A stretch of DNA of 64,000 bases from Acinetobacter brisouisimilis (GCF_000368265.1 NZ_KB851218.1:372001-436000); one strand, 5' to 3'; shown: positions 1 to 7,879, numbered from the stretch's first letter. The notes: a model not told the origin generated them from the letters alone. A program made the numbers and translations.

Positions 1-1
1 A

Positions 2-274
2 GCTTCTTTCTTTGGCTTTGAAGATTTTTCAAGCTGTGTCAGTGGTATTGAAAATGAAGCTCTTTTTTCTCGTGCATTAAACCTATTGAGTCATGGTAAG
101 TATTCAGTATATGAACCTCAAGCTATGGGATTAGATAACCAGCAGTTGTTCAAAAATATTTTAGATGCTTTTTTACAACGCTATCCATTTCAGTTACCAA
201 ATATTGGGGAAGTGGTTCAGCCAACTACCTCCATATCTCCTCAAACAGATACACCACAGGAAATTCAAACATGA
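2..274 (+). CDS. C-terminal end of an unidentified protein upstream of hsdM (partial)
   Basis: The reading frame is open from the left edge of the window (first full codon at base 2) to TGA at 272-274, giving about 90 C-terminal residues. The visible part is acidic and aromatic early on and ends in a Pro/Thr/Gln-rich tail. No domain is recognisable. The stop overlaps the hsdM ATG by four bases (ATGA), so the two genes are probably translationally coupled in one restriction-modification operon. It does not look like the end of an HsdS or HsdR that I can recognise; an accessory protein of the type I system is possible. The start lies outside the window. Confidence 0.6.
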   Translation, partial: ASFFGFEDFSSCVSGIENEALFSRALNLLSHGKYSVYEPQAMGLDNQQLFKNILDAFLQRYPFQLPNIGEVVQPTTSISPQTDTPQEIQT

Positions 275-1899
275 CCGAACAGGAACAGCAAAAACTTGGC
301 GCCTTGCTTTGGGATATTGCGAACAAACTTCGTGGCTCAATGAATGCCGACGATTTTCGGGATTACATGTTATCTTTTCTATTTTTACGTTATTTATCAT
401 CAAACTATGAAGAATCTGTAGCAAAAGAGCTTGGTTCAGATTATCCAAAACCAGTCAAGAATGATAATGGAACAATTAAGCAAACAGCTTTAAGCATTTG
501 GTATGCTAACAATCCTAATGATGTAGATGACTTTGAAGATACGATGAGAAGTTTAATCCATTATGTTATTAAACCTGAGTTTCTTTGGAGTAATATTGCC
601 GAACTTGCTCGCACACAACATAGTGACTTACTTAAAACGCTAAACTCGGGTTTTAAGTATATTGAAGAACAATCTTTCGCTCGTAATTTTAATGGCTTGT
701 TCTCTGAAATTAATCTCAATTCAGAAAAACTAGGCAAAGAATATAAAAATCGCAATGAAAAACTCTGCTCAGTTATTAGTAGTATCGAAGAAAAACTTGT
801 AGATTTTTCAACTAATAATGATACTTTAGGTGATGCTTATGAATATCTCATTGCACAATTTGCCTCTGGTTCAGGAAAAAAAGCGGGTGAGTTTTATACT
901 CCTCAGCCTATATCAACGATCTTATCTCGTATCGTGACTTTAGATAGCCAAGACCCTAGTACTGGTTATAAGAAGACTTTAGAACGAATTATGGACTTTG
1001 CATGTGGTTCTGGTTCACTATTACTCAATGTACGCCAACAAGCAAAAGAGCATGGCGGCAAAATTGGTAAAATTTACGGTCAAGAAAAAAATATCACAAC
1101 CTATAACTTAGCACGTATGAACATGCTGTTGCATGGTGTAAAAGATACTGAATTTGAAATTTTTCATGGTGACACTTTAACCAATGATTGGGACATTTTA
1201 AGCGAGCTAAACCCATCTAAAAAAATTACTTTTAATGCAATTGTGGCAAATCCACCATTCAGCTTAAGGTGGGATACAACAGAAGCTCTTGCAAAAGACT
1301 TTCGTTTTAAAGATTATGGTTTAGCTCCAAAATCTGCTGCTGATTTTGCATTTTTGCTTCATGGATTTCACTTTTTAGCAGAAGATGGCGTAATGGCAAT
1401 TATCTTGCCACATGGCGTGTTATTTCGTAGCGGTGCCGAAAAGCAAATTCGACAAAAATTGCTTAATGATGGATATATTGATACTGTGATTGGACTACCA
1501 GCCAATCTATTTTTTTCTACTGGTATTCCTGTATGTATCCTAGTCTTAAAGCGTTGTAAAAAATTTGATGATGTTTTATTCATCAATGCTGCTGATTACT
1601 TCGAACCAAGCAAAAAACAAAATCGCTTACGTGATGAGGATATTGAGAAAATTGTAGATACTTATCAATATCGTAAAGAAGAAGAGCGTTATGCTAGACG
1701 TGTAAGTCTGGATGAAATTAAGAATAAGAATGATTATAACCTTAATATTTCTCGATATATTAGTACTTCAGAACCAGAAGAGCAAATTGATCTACAAGTA
1801 ACAAATCAACAGTTACAGTCACTTGCTAAGCAAATCAAACAGTCTAGAGATAAACATAATAAGTTTTTAAAGGAACTGGGATTATCTGAACTTCCTTAA
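271..1899 (+). CDS. hsdM: Type I restriction-modification system methyltransferase subunit HsdM
   Basis: 542 residues, full length for the family. It opens with the HsdM N-terminal helical domain (LGALLWDIANKLRGSMNADD, residues ~9-28). The SAM-binding motif I appears as DFACGSGSLLL near residue 243 and the catalytic N6-adenine motif IV as NPPF near residue 328. HsdM transfers methyl groups from SAM to adenine but needs the specificity subunit HsdS to choose its target. The start is fixed by the ATGA overlap with the upstream frame. No hsdS follows: the next gene, after about 190 bases, is on the opposite strand and belongs to a phage-like block. The specificity gene may lie upstream of the window or be lost. 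Confidence 0.93.
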   Translation: MTEQEQQKLGALLWDIANKLRGSMNADDFRDYMLSFLFLRYLSSNYEESVAKELGSDYPKPVKNDNGTIKQTALSIWYANNPNDVDDFEDTMRSLIHYVIKPEFLWSNIAELARTQHSDLLKTLNSGFKYIEEQSFARNFNGLFSEINLNSEKLGKEYKNRNEKLCSVISSIEEKLVDFSTNNDTLGDAYEYLIAQFASGSGKKAGEFYTPQPISTILSRIVTLDSQDPSTGYKKTLERIMDFACGSGSLLLNVRQQAKEHGGKIGKIYGQEKNITTYNLARMNMLLHGVKDTEFEIFHGDTLTNDWDILSELNPSKKITFNAIVANPPFSLRWDTTEALAKDFRFKDYGLAPKSAADFAFLLHGFHFLAEDGVMAIILPHGVLFRSGAEKQIRQKLLNDGYIDTVIGLPANLFFSTGIPVCILVLKRCKKFDDVLFINAADYFEPSKKQNRLRDEDIEKIVDTYQYRKEEERYARRVSLDEIKNKNDYNLNISRYISTSEPEEQIDLQVTNQQLQSLAKQIKQSRDKHNKFLKELGLSELP

Positions 1900-1922
1900 G
1901 TCTACTTTCTATAGTGACTTAT

Positions 1923-1959
1923 ATATGGCGTCTACATCAATTTTTAGTAGACGCCATAT
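1923..1959 (+). terminator. Inverted repeat after hsdM, possible terminator
   Basis: A perfect 13-bp inverted repeat (arms 1923-1935 and 1947-1959, 11-base loop) lies just downstream of the hsdM stop. It is not followed by a strong T run, so it is only a possible factor-independent terminator or mRNA-stabilising hairpin. Confidence 0.45.
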
Positions 1960-2093
1960 TTGATATTACCTATTCAAATCCCAGAACAAACTGTTAAAAC
2001 AATATAAATAACAGCTGATCTTTCGCACTTGCTCAGATAGATTCATAGTTAATTTTTTAGAAAAAAATAAGGGAGCCGAAGCTCCCATCTAAG

Positions 2094-2321
2094 TTAGCGG
2101 TTTGCTAACTTAGATTCAATCCATTGATTGATTTCCAATGCAGACCATCCAATCCGTGATTCACTTAAGCGGACTGGTTTTGGAAAGCTTGGATCATAGT
2201 ACTTTGAATTGACATTAATCATTTCATAGATCTTTGCCCGACTAATGCTTGTAAATTGAATTACGTCTTTAATATTAATAATTTGATTCATCTGAAATGT
2301 TTGACCTGTGAACGCATTCAT
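2094..2321 (-). CDS. AlpA/excisionase-family small DNA-binding regulator
   Basis: 75 residues with a winged-helix MerR/AlpA layout: IINIKDVIQFTSISRAKIYE, then YDPSFPKPVRL and a C-terminal W-SALEINQWIES helix. AlpA-type proteins act as phage or island transcription regulators and excision directionality factors. The ATG at 2321 is preceded by AGGAG with 7-base spacing. It is the last gene of the minus-strand block 6040-2094. A second, shorter relative lies at 10602-10820 with the same 'YDPxFPKPxxL' signature. Whether it regulates transcription or excision cannot be told from the sequence. Confidence 0.85.
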   Translation of the reverse strand: MNAFTGQTFQMNQIINIKDVIQFTSISRAKIYEMINVNSKYYDPSFPKPVRLSESRIGWSALEINQWIESKLANR

Positions 2322-2417
2322 GATGTTTACTCCTGATCATTGATGCGAGCGCGTATTCGCTCAGATCATAAGCCAATCCAATAAAATTTTACGGAGTCTC
2401 ATACTGTCTAACCCCAT

Positions 2418-3326
2418 CTAATTCACTGCCCTTACACTTTGCTGTAAACTCTGCTGAATATCTTGAACAAAACCATTCCCCTGATTGGATTTAGGTCGTA
2501 TTTGTTCAGAAATAACAGCACCATCTGGATAAAACTCATCCACAATATCTATTCCTTCCTCTCCCTCATCCCGATCAAACACTGCATTGGCATAACCCTG
2601 TCTCGCCACCTGATCAAGTAACTCTTGCTGAAAGCCGCAGGCTTGGGCTTCCTGTTGTAGTTGTTTGGCTTCGATGATGGCTTGCTGCAAACTGATATTG
2701 TCCCTCAAGGTCAAATCGACATAGTAGATCGGTGTGCCGTAACTTTGACTGGTACTTTTCCCTCTTAAGGTCAGTTGTAAGGGTAGACAAGAGAGTAAAC
2801 CATTGACTGCTGCATGGTAGTAACGCAAGCGTGCAGTTAAAGTGCGAATGCTGTTAAAGCCTGTGGTTCGCAGCACAAAGCTACCGAGTTCATCCTGTTC
2901 ATCGAGGTTGACGTATAAACGGGCATAGGGCTTGCACTGCCCACCTTGTGCTAACGGGCAGAGATCAGGCGATGGACAAGGATGTTGTTCAACCCCGTTA
3001 CCTGTTCGACGCTGACAACTTTCACCATCACCAATACAGATTGGTCGTCCCGTCTGACGGTCAAACAAGGTATATTCAGCCCGTAGATTAAGTTCAGGAT
3101 CATCAAACAACATGCGTACTGGAATACTTCTGAGTTTTTGATTGGGGGCTTTGGCACGCAGCTGCTCATCGAGGGGATGTTTGACCCAACCCTCTTTGCT
3201 GTGAATCTGACTAGTAATGGTAAATTGATCATCTTTTTCAGGCAGACGTTTACCGTTTTTTTCTACTACCTTGCCGATGCTGATGCGACCCAGCACAGGT
3301 GGGGTAATGATTAAACCTTTAATCAT
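2418..3326 (-). CDS. Cys-rich phage/plasmid protein resembling recombination directionality factors
   Basis: 302 residues. The middle carries a probable metal-binding cluster (C97, C104, C117, C123, C131) inside a segment of the type 'CxIGDGESCQRR...CPSPDLCPL...CKPYARL', followed by 'LRTTGFNSIRTL'. This layout recalls the Gp3-like recombination directionality factors of phages and the proteins often annotated 'hydrolase or metal-binding protein' on mobile elements. The start has AGAGGA eight bases before ATG. It lies between YqaJ and AlpA in the same transcription direction, which suits a recombination or excision role. No catalytic motif is visible and the RDF assignment is by resemblance only. 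Confidence 0.7.
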   Translation of the reverse strand: MIKGLIITPPVLGRISIGKVVEKNGKRLPEKDDQFTITSQIHSKEGWVKHPLDEQLRAKAPNQKLRSIPVRMLFDDPELNLRAEYTLFDRQTGRPICIGDGESCQRRTGNGVEQHPCPSPDLCPLAQGGQCKPYARLYVNLDEQDELGSFVLRTTGFNSIRTLTARLRYYHAAVNGLLSCLPLQLTLRGKSTSQSYGTPIYYVDLTLRDNISLQQAIIEAKQLQQEAQACGFQQELLDQVARQGYANAVFDRDEGEEGIDIVDEFYPDGAVISEQIRPKSNQGNGFVQDIQQSLQQSVRAVN

Positions 3327-3512
3327 GGTTTTATTCCTCTAAAGTTATTTCTGACAACAAGCTGATTAATATGTAGAACTGAATCAAATTTTTTAAAATG
3401 CAATTCATCAGCGCAGACATCGTCTATTGAGTCCTCTGTAATTTCTTTACAGGGGGCTGGGGGCGGTTTTTGCGCTTTTTTAGCGATATGCCTTTTTTTG
3501 CTAAAATCAGGG

Positions 3513-4565
3513 TTATTCAGCGTTTGAGTAAATCTGAAAGCGTCGGCTACCTTGCTTGTTTTGTGGAAACTGCTGTAGATATTCAGGATGTTGTTTGAGT
3601 AAGGCTTTGCTATCCAGACTGATTGAATCCTTGGAGCGTTTCCATGTCACTGAGCCTGCTTGAAACACCGCCCGTTCCGCATCCTGCATCTTGGCTTGTA
3701 GCTGATGCTTGAGTAGATCAAATTGCTCCTGATGTTGTTCAATCAAATTACGTTGTTGAATCAGTTGCTCAAACTGTTGATTGGCATCGCTATCTTCAGA
3801 CAGATCAGTCGTACTCAATGGCACATGCTCTGGATAGAGCAGTTGCAAGGCTTTCGCTGCTGAGGCACTGGCATCGACTGAAGGTGGAATATCTTGTTCC
3901 ACGCACTCCCAGAACTGACGCTCAGCTTGAATGATGTGACGAATCACCGATTCACTGCGGGTGACTTTAAAGATCTTGGTCTCATGCCCACATAGCAACA
4001 CACAGACATGCGCTGCCTGTTTACCTGTCACCGCCAGTTGATGTTGCACTTGGCAGAGTACATATAGCGGCACACCATCCCGCCACAGCTTGGCACCATG
4101 TTCACCTGCGGTTTTACATTCCAGAATCTGGACTTCAGGATTGCCGACCACTGCATAATCCAGATTGGCGAGCATAAAATGCTTATCTGGATCAGGATGC
4201 TGTAATACCGCATTCACTCGACGAACTTTATGCTGGGTATGTAAGCGGTAATATTCTGCCACCAAAGGTTCGAGCTGCTTGCCCCAGTATAAAGGTGCAT
4301 GCCCCTGATGATCATCTTCGATGTTTTGTTGGATGCGTCCAGTTTTAATCATCCACAGTTCTAACATCGACATATATGGATTGAGTCCACAGACTGCGGC
4401 ACAATCACTGCTGCCAATACCCTGCCGACGCACTTCTAGCCATTCGGCTTGACTGAGCTTTCGGGTATCGACAAAGCGTTTGGCGGTAAACAGTTTCGGA
4501 CGAGTGTTATTTAGGGTTGGTTGAATTGATGTAGATCGGTTTGAAATTGAAAGGGCTGTATTCAT
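3513..4565 (-). CDS. YqaJ-family viral recombinase (lambda-exonuclease-like nuclease)
   Basis: 350 residues. The N-terminal half has the YqaJ signature: RRQGIGSSDCAAVCGLNPY (residues ~47-64), then the PD-(D/E)xK nuclease core with D136 in ANLDYAVV and E149-x-K151 in ILECKTA, then the Q-rich 'CQVQHQLAVTG' helix. These enzymes resect dsDNA ends for single-strand annealing recombination in phages and conjugative elements. The C-terminal third is helical and Gln/Glu-rich, a probable coiled coil. AGGAC lies 6 bases before ATG. No Bet/RecT-type annealing protein is evident next to it; the neighbouring DUF932 gene is a common companion. Confidence 0.88.
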   Translation of the reverse strand: MNTALSISNRSTSIQPTLNNTRPKLFTAKRFVDTRKLSQAEWLEVRRQGIGSSDCAAVCGLNPYMSMLELWMIKTGRIQQNIEDDHQGHAPLYWGKQLEPLVAEYYRLHTQHKVRRVNAVLQHPDPDKHFMLANLDYAVVGNPEVQILECKTAGEHGAKLWRDGVPLYVLCQVQHQLAVTGKQAAHVCVLLCGHETKIFKVTRSESVIRHIIQAERQFWECVEQDIPPSVDASASAAKALQLLYPEHVPLSTTDLSEDSDANQQFEQLIQQRNLIEQHQEQFDLLKHQLQAKMQDAERAVFQAGSVTWKRSKDSISLDSKALLKQHPEYLQQFPQNKQGSRRFQIYSNAE

Positions 4566-4596
4566 AAGAATGTCCTGTATGTGTTAATTTTTGGGC

Positions 4597-4632
4597 ATAA
4601 AAAAGCCCCAACCGAACACAATCGATTAGGGC
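4597..4632 (-). terminator. Rho-independent terminator after the DUF932 gene
   Basis: Read on the minus strand, a GCCCTAA/TTGGGGC stem (one G-U pair) with a 14-base loop is followed by TTTTTT. It lies between the DUF932 gene and the yqaJ-like gene and may attenuate transcription inside the block. Confidence 0.6.
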
Positions 4633-4721
4633 ATTTTAAGGGTTAAAATTAATGAAGAAATTGGGGTGCTAAAGTTATGACAACATATTGATTGAATTCA
4701 GAATGACTAGAAAAATCTGAC

Positions 4722-5771
4722 TTATGCAATAAGACGTAAAGCTTGCTCTAATCCCCGTTGTTTCAGGGCTGCACCTGCACCGAACCAAGCTGAGTCCAGA
4801 CGGTGATCCTGACTCATGGCTCGACGTTCATGATCTGCAAATTCGGTCATCGCGCAAAGCAAGCCATAAGCCGTGTCTTTGACTGAACTGAGTTCTGCAC
4901 CGCGTCCCTGACCATTAAACATGCTCATGACTTTAGACATGGCTCGTCCATTCGGTTCAGTTTTAGTCTCGGCTTTGTCTGTTGGATTGCTTTGTGCCTG
5001 TGTCGCCACATTGCGATAAAATTGAATAATGCTGTCGTCCTGATCCGCAATGCTTAGGCTAGTATTGTTAAACACCGCATCGAAATAGGCTGCTGCTTCG
5101 GTTTGGGTGACTTTACGTTGGCTGAGCTGTTTCATCTCATACATGTGCTCATCCCATGCTCGTACTGAAATACCCAGTTGCTGTTTAACCTTCTCAGCAT
5201 CGAACTTGGTGCTATGGGGAACTTTGACTACACCCGCACTGCTTTGTCCTTTCAGGGCAATTGCCAAAGTGTTATTACACACCACACGGATTGAAGTGAA
5301 TTGTGCGGTAGTGGCGAGTGTGCCATCACAAGCCGTAGCCAGTAGAATATAGCCATTGCTGACGTCCTTGCCTTTGAGCATAGAGCTTTGTCCAGTCTTG
5401 GCCAGTGCCCAGAACTTCTTACCACCTTTGAGTACCCCTGCGGTTTCCAATTCAAAGCCAGCCTGTTCAGTCAGATCCCGATAGAATTCCAGAATCTCCA
5501 AGGGCTGGACTTCCTGATAACGCTGACTGACCACGGAAAGTGGTGCATGAGTATCGGAACGATATAAGACCCGTTGTTCCTCGAAAGGCAGAATGATGTT
5601 CTGTCCTCGTTCATTCTGTGCCATATAGCTGACATTAGAGGATTCAATCCGCCAATCCATACCTGCCTGCTGTGCCCAGACTTCAATCGGTTGGTTTTGT
5701 GTGAGTTGATTACCTAGACCATGCCAAGGGGTTTTGCCAACATACGCCATTTGTTCAAGTAGATGTGCCAT
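4722..5771 (-). CDS. DUF932 phage/plasmid-like protein
   Basis: 349 residues, matching the DUF932 (phage/plasmid-like TIGR03299) family: N-terminal 'YVGKTPWHGLGNQL', central 'LLATACDGTLATTAQFTSIR' followed by VVCNNTL, and C-terminal 'LDSAWFGAGAALKQRGLEQA'. The biochemical role is unknown, although the family is a regular companion of recombination genes on plasmids, ICEs and phages. AGGA precedes ATG by 7 bases. It is the second gene of the minus-strand block that starts at 6040. Confidence 0.88.
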   Translation of the reverse strand: MAHLLEQMAYVGKTPWHGLGNQLTQNQPIEVWAQQAGMDWRIESSNVSYMAQNERGQNIILPFEEQRVLYRSDTHAPLSVVSQRYQEVQPLEILEFYRDLTEQAGFELETAGVLKGGKKFWALAKTGQSSMLKGKDVSNGYILLATACDGTLATTAQFTSIRVVCNNTLAIALKGQSSAGVVKVPHSTKFDAEKVKQQLGISVRAWDEHMYEMKQLSQRKVTQTEAAAYFDAVFNNTSLSIADQDDSIIQFYRNVATQAQSNPTDKAETKTEPNGRAMSKVMSMFNGQGRGAELSSVKDTAYGLLCAMTEFADHERRAMSQDHRLDSAWFGAGAALKQRGLEQALRLIA

Positions 5772-5785
5772 GATTTTATCCTCGA

Positions 5786-6040
5786 TTAGTGCTGGTGATC
5801 GGTAAAAGATTTAGAGAATTGTGGGGGCTGCTGTTGATGATCAATGATGGCTAGGACGACACCTCCAATCGCTGCACCTGCAATAGCACCAATCCATGGG
5901 GAATAACCCAAAGAGCGTGAGACATACAACCCGAGCTGAGCAAGGTTATTTGGAGAAAGTAGCATGAGTGGTTGAGGTGGAGTGAAAGTCTGATCTTCGT
6001 AGAATGCATCTGCATCCTCATGGTGTTGTTGATATGACAT
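5786..6040 (-). CDS. Small island protein with one hydrophobic segment
   Basis: 84 residues. A His/Asp/Glu-rich start is followed by a Gly/Ala/Ile-rich hydrophobic stretch (WIGAIAGAAIGGVVLAII, ~residues 49-66) that could span the membrane, and a short polar His/Gln-rich tail. No family is recognised. GGGAG lies 9 bases before ATG. It is the first gene of the minus-strand block and ends 14 bases before the DUF932 start, so the two are probably co-transcribed. Confidence 0.6.
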   Translation of the reverse strand: MSYQQHHEDADAFYEDQTFTPPQPLMLLSPNNLAQLGLYVSRSLGYSPWIGAIAGAAIGGVVLAIIDHQQQPPQFSKSFTDHQH

Positions 6041-6094
6041 CGTGAGATACTCCCTATAGATGAAATGCGATGTGATTTAAATCGGCATGTTGGA

Positions 6095-6123
6095 AGACCT
6101 GTTGCAATGTGCTCAACAGGTCT
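6095..6123. repeat. Perfect 10-bp inverted repeat upstream of the minus-strand block
   Basis: AGACCTGTTG (6095-6104) and its exact complement CAACAGGTCT (6114-6123) are separated by 9 bases. It sits about 55 bases before the start of the 5786-6040 gene, where an operator for an island regulator would be expected. A transcript hairpin is the alternative. Confidence 0.5.
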
Positions 6124-6322
6124 TGTTTCATCTCGGTGATATGTATCTCAAAATAATTGGGATGCGATGCTAATCAATTGAATTTGACAACAATTGACCT
6201 TTTAAAAAGTGCAGATTATCATGCAAGGGCTGACCTACATTGTCAGTCGGTTTTAGCAGACCGTTTCATACAGCGCATCAGGTTTAGCTCTTTCTGAGCA
6301 TGACTTATATGTGTAACCTTCT

Positions 6323-6455
6323 CGTCCCCCTTTGCGGTAGAACGGGAGGGGGACGCGTTCGCGCGTGCTGGTTCTGTATGTCCAGTCTGCTAACCCCTTT
6401 TCGTTCTGCCACCATTATTTAGCAGTAATTGGTAGAACTTCTATACATACAGGAG
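6323..6455 (+). promoter_or_regulatory. Structured leader with mutually exclusive pairings before the small envelope genes
   Basis: The 6041-6460 stretch has no gene in the ORF sense but is unusually structured. CGTCCCCC (6323-6330) pairs with GGGGGACG (6348-6355). GTTCTGCC (6403-6410) can pair either with GGTAGAAC at 6336-6343 or with the identical GGTAGAAC at 6431-6438. CTGTATGT (6374-6381) is complementary to ACATACAG (6445-6452), which runs into the Shine-Dalgarno of the 6461 ORF. This looks like a switchable leader or an antisense-type element akin to the C4/CI RNAs of P1 and P4. The class assignment is inference. Confidence 0.4.
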
Positions 6456-6460
6456 TCGCT

Positions 6461-6550
6461 ATGACTGTTTCTCATTGTTTCTTTTGTTCTTCTATGCCGC
6501 TCAGGCATGGCTCATCTTCGCCTTATGTTTCGATCCTGTCTCCGATCTAA
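6461..6550 (+). CDS. Possible 29-residue micro-ORF (leader peptide)
   Basis: An ATG at 6461 is preceded by a strong AGGAG (6451-6455, 5-base spacing) and runs to TAA at 6548-6550. The predicted peptide contains HCFFCSSM near its start and is otherwise Ser/Pro-rich. The Shine-Dalgarno sits at the edge of an 8-base complement upstream (6374-6381), so translation could be controlled by folding. It may be a leader peptide or an untranslated frame; support is the ribosome-binding site and its place at the head of the small-gene run. Confidence 0.35.
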   Translation: MTVSHCFFCSSMPLRHGSSSPYVSILSPI

Positions 6551-6637
6551 GCATTCATCCTTAGTTTTTTATGCATTCAGACACCACCTGTCTGAAGTAC
6601 ATGCCATTTTGAGGCACATGTCATAAGGAGCAGCGGT

Positions 6638-6781
6638 ATGAAGCTTTTTGCACGCCTGATTTTAATCATTGGGCTGGTGATCTGGTTAGGTCCTGCCATT
6701 CTTGGCTTTTTTGTCATTCTGATCGTGATCTCCGCATTACTTTCTTTGGCAGGCTGGGACAAACCTGATGATCGCTTCTAA
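6638..6781 (+). CDS. 47-residue membrane protein of the island
   Basis: An ATG at 6638 follows AAGGAG with 7-base spacing and runs to TAA at 6779-6781. The product has a short basic start (MKLFAR), a long hydrophobic stretch rich in Ile/Leu/Val (residues ~6-39, enough for one long or two short membrane helices) and a polar end (GWDKPDDRF). No family is recognised. It is followed 29 bases later by a lipoprotein gene with its own ribosome-binding site, so co-transcription is likely. Confidence 0.6.
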   Translation: MKLFARLILIIGLVIWLGPAILGFFVILIVISALLSLAGWDKPDDRF

Positions 6782-6810
6782 TAACACAATAAACCATAAG
6801 GAAAAGAGCC

Positions 6811-7083
6811 ATGTCGAAGTACGCAGGCTTATCAGTACTGGTCTTACTCATGTCGGGGCTGTTATCTGGCTGTGAAAGTAAGGCAAAACGTGATTTTAAT
6901 GCAGGCTGTCAATCGGGTGGACAAGATCGATCCACCTGTTCATGTGTCTATGACCGTCTAGAAAAACACTACTCCCCTGAGTTCATGGAAAAACTGGGGG
7001 AAATGAACCCAAGCAATATGCAACTTCCTGCTGATTTTGGTGATGCCATGGTCAATGCAGTTCAACATTGTCAGGCTCGCTAA
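6811..7083 (+). CDS. Small Cys-containing lipoprotein of the island
   Basis: 90 residues. A signal peptide ends in the lipobox LSGC (Cys ~21), predicting a lipid-anchored envelope protein. The mature part has three further cysteines in 'NAGCQSGGQDRSTCSCVYD' and one near the C-terminus ('VQHCQAR'), so disulfides are possible. The short 'CxC-YDRLEKHYSPE' motif recalls small Acinetobacter envelope proteins of unknown role. AAGGA lies 8 bases before ATG. The next gene starts 10 bases after its stop. Function unknown; surface exclusion of other elements is a speculation only. Confidence 0.75.
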   Translation: MSKYAGLSVLVLLMSGLLSGCESKAKRDFNAGCQSGGQDRSTCSCVYDRLEKHYSPEFMEKLGEMNPSNMQLPADFGDAMVNAVQHCQAR

Positions 7084-7093
7084 GGAACACATC

Positions 7094-7237
7094 ATGAAAA
7101 ACTATCTGATTGGATTTTATATCGTTGTAGCAGTGCTGTTTTCTTTTTACCTGAAAGGATGTAGTGCCACTGCGGATCGTAGCTATATGTACAACCTCGG
7201 CAAAGCAATTGTTTGGCCAATTTCCATGTTCAATTAA
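7094..7237 (+). CDS. 47-residue membrane-anchored protein
   Basis: The start at 7094 is chosen because AAGGA lies 7 bases upstream; a longer frame from 7037 would overlap the previous gene. One hydrophobic segment (LIGFYIVVAVLFSFYL) is followed by KGCSATADRSYMYN and a short aromatic C-terminus. The 'LKGC' could be a degenerate lipobox but Lys at -2 is unusual, so a simple membrane anchor is more likely. It sits 10 bases after the lipoprotein gene and 34 bases before the next secreted protein gene. Confidence 0.55.
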   Translation: MKNYLIGFYIVVAVLFSFYLKGCSATADRSYMYNLGKAIVWPISMFN

Positions 7238-7271
7238 TTTCAACTACAGCAGGAACATTAGGATAATCACA

Positions 7272-7577
7272 ATGAAAAAACTACTTCTCGCTCTGAGCTG
7301 TACCTTATGCAGCTTGCCTGCACTGGCAAAAACAGAACAGGTCACAGTCACCGTGAAAAAGATTGAAGGTTATGGCGAATCAGGAGATGCCTATACCTTT
7401 AAAGCCACCTCTGGCAAACGCTATATGGTGTATAACGCAGGGGGTGCTCAACCAATTTCGGGTGAAGTGCTGATTATGAAAGCTGAGAAAAATAAACAGC
7501 CGATTTGCTTAAAACTCGCTGCCGATCCAGCACAACCCCGTATGGTGGATGCGGTTCGTGCTGGACATTGCAAATAA
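7272..7577 (+). CDS. Small secreted protein of unknown function
   Basis: 101 residues starting at 7272, where AGGATAATCACA provides a ribosome-binding site at 8 bases; a longer frame from 7164 has no such support. The signal peptide MKKLLLALSCTLCSLPALA is followed by a mature part of ~82 residues with beta-rich composition ('QVTVTVKKIEGYGESGDAYT') and a Cys pair (PICLK and GHCK) that may form a disulfide in the periplasm. No family is recognised. It belongs to the run of small envelope genes 6638-7879. Confidence 0.7.
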   Translation: MKKLLLALSCTLCSLPALAKTEQVTVTVKKIEGYGESGDAYTFKATSGKRYMVYNAGGAQPISGEVLIMKAEKNKQPICLKLAADPAQPRMVDAVRAGHCK

Positions 7578-7672
7578 ACCTGATTGAGCTTGCTGCTGAC
7601 TGAGCTTTTAACAAGCACAATCAAGATTCAGAAAGTAGCAAGTTGCTTCCCACTTAGAATGAGAATAACAAC

Positions 7673-7879
7673 ATGCCTATCCATACACGCCTGAGCCTGA
7701 TGACAGGCTTGATATGTCTGATCATCCTGACAGGCTGCCAAGAGAAGACCTCCTCACCTTCAGCCAGTGCTGAAACATCCGCAAGTGAAGCTGCTGAGGC
7801 TTCAGCCATGGTCAATAGCAGTGTCAATGATCTGGATAAATTCACTCACCCAGCTTCTGAAGCTAAAGCAGCACCATGA
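7673..7879 (+). CDS. Small Ser/Ala/Glu-rich lipoprotein
   Basis: 68 residues. The signal peptide ends in the lipobox ILTGC (Cys ~22). The mature part is low-complexity, rich in Ser, Ala and Glu ('SPSASAETSASEAAEASA'), a typical extended linker without a folded domain. The ribosome-binding site is weak (GAG about 9 bases upstream). It closes the plus-strand run of small envelope genes and faces the minus-strand gene at 8001-8927. Confidence 0.65.
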   Translation: MPIHTRLSLMTGLICLIILTGCQEKTSSPSASAETSASEAAEASAMVNSSVNDLDKFTHPASEAKAAP

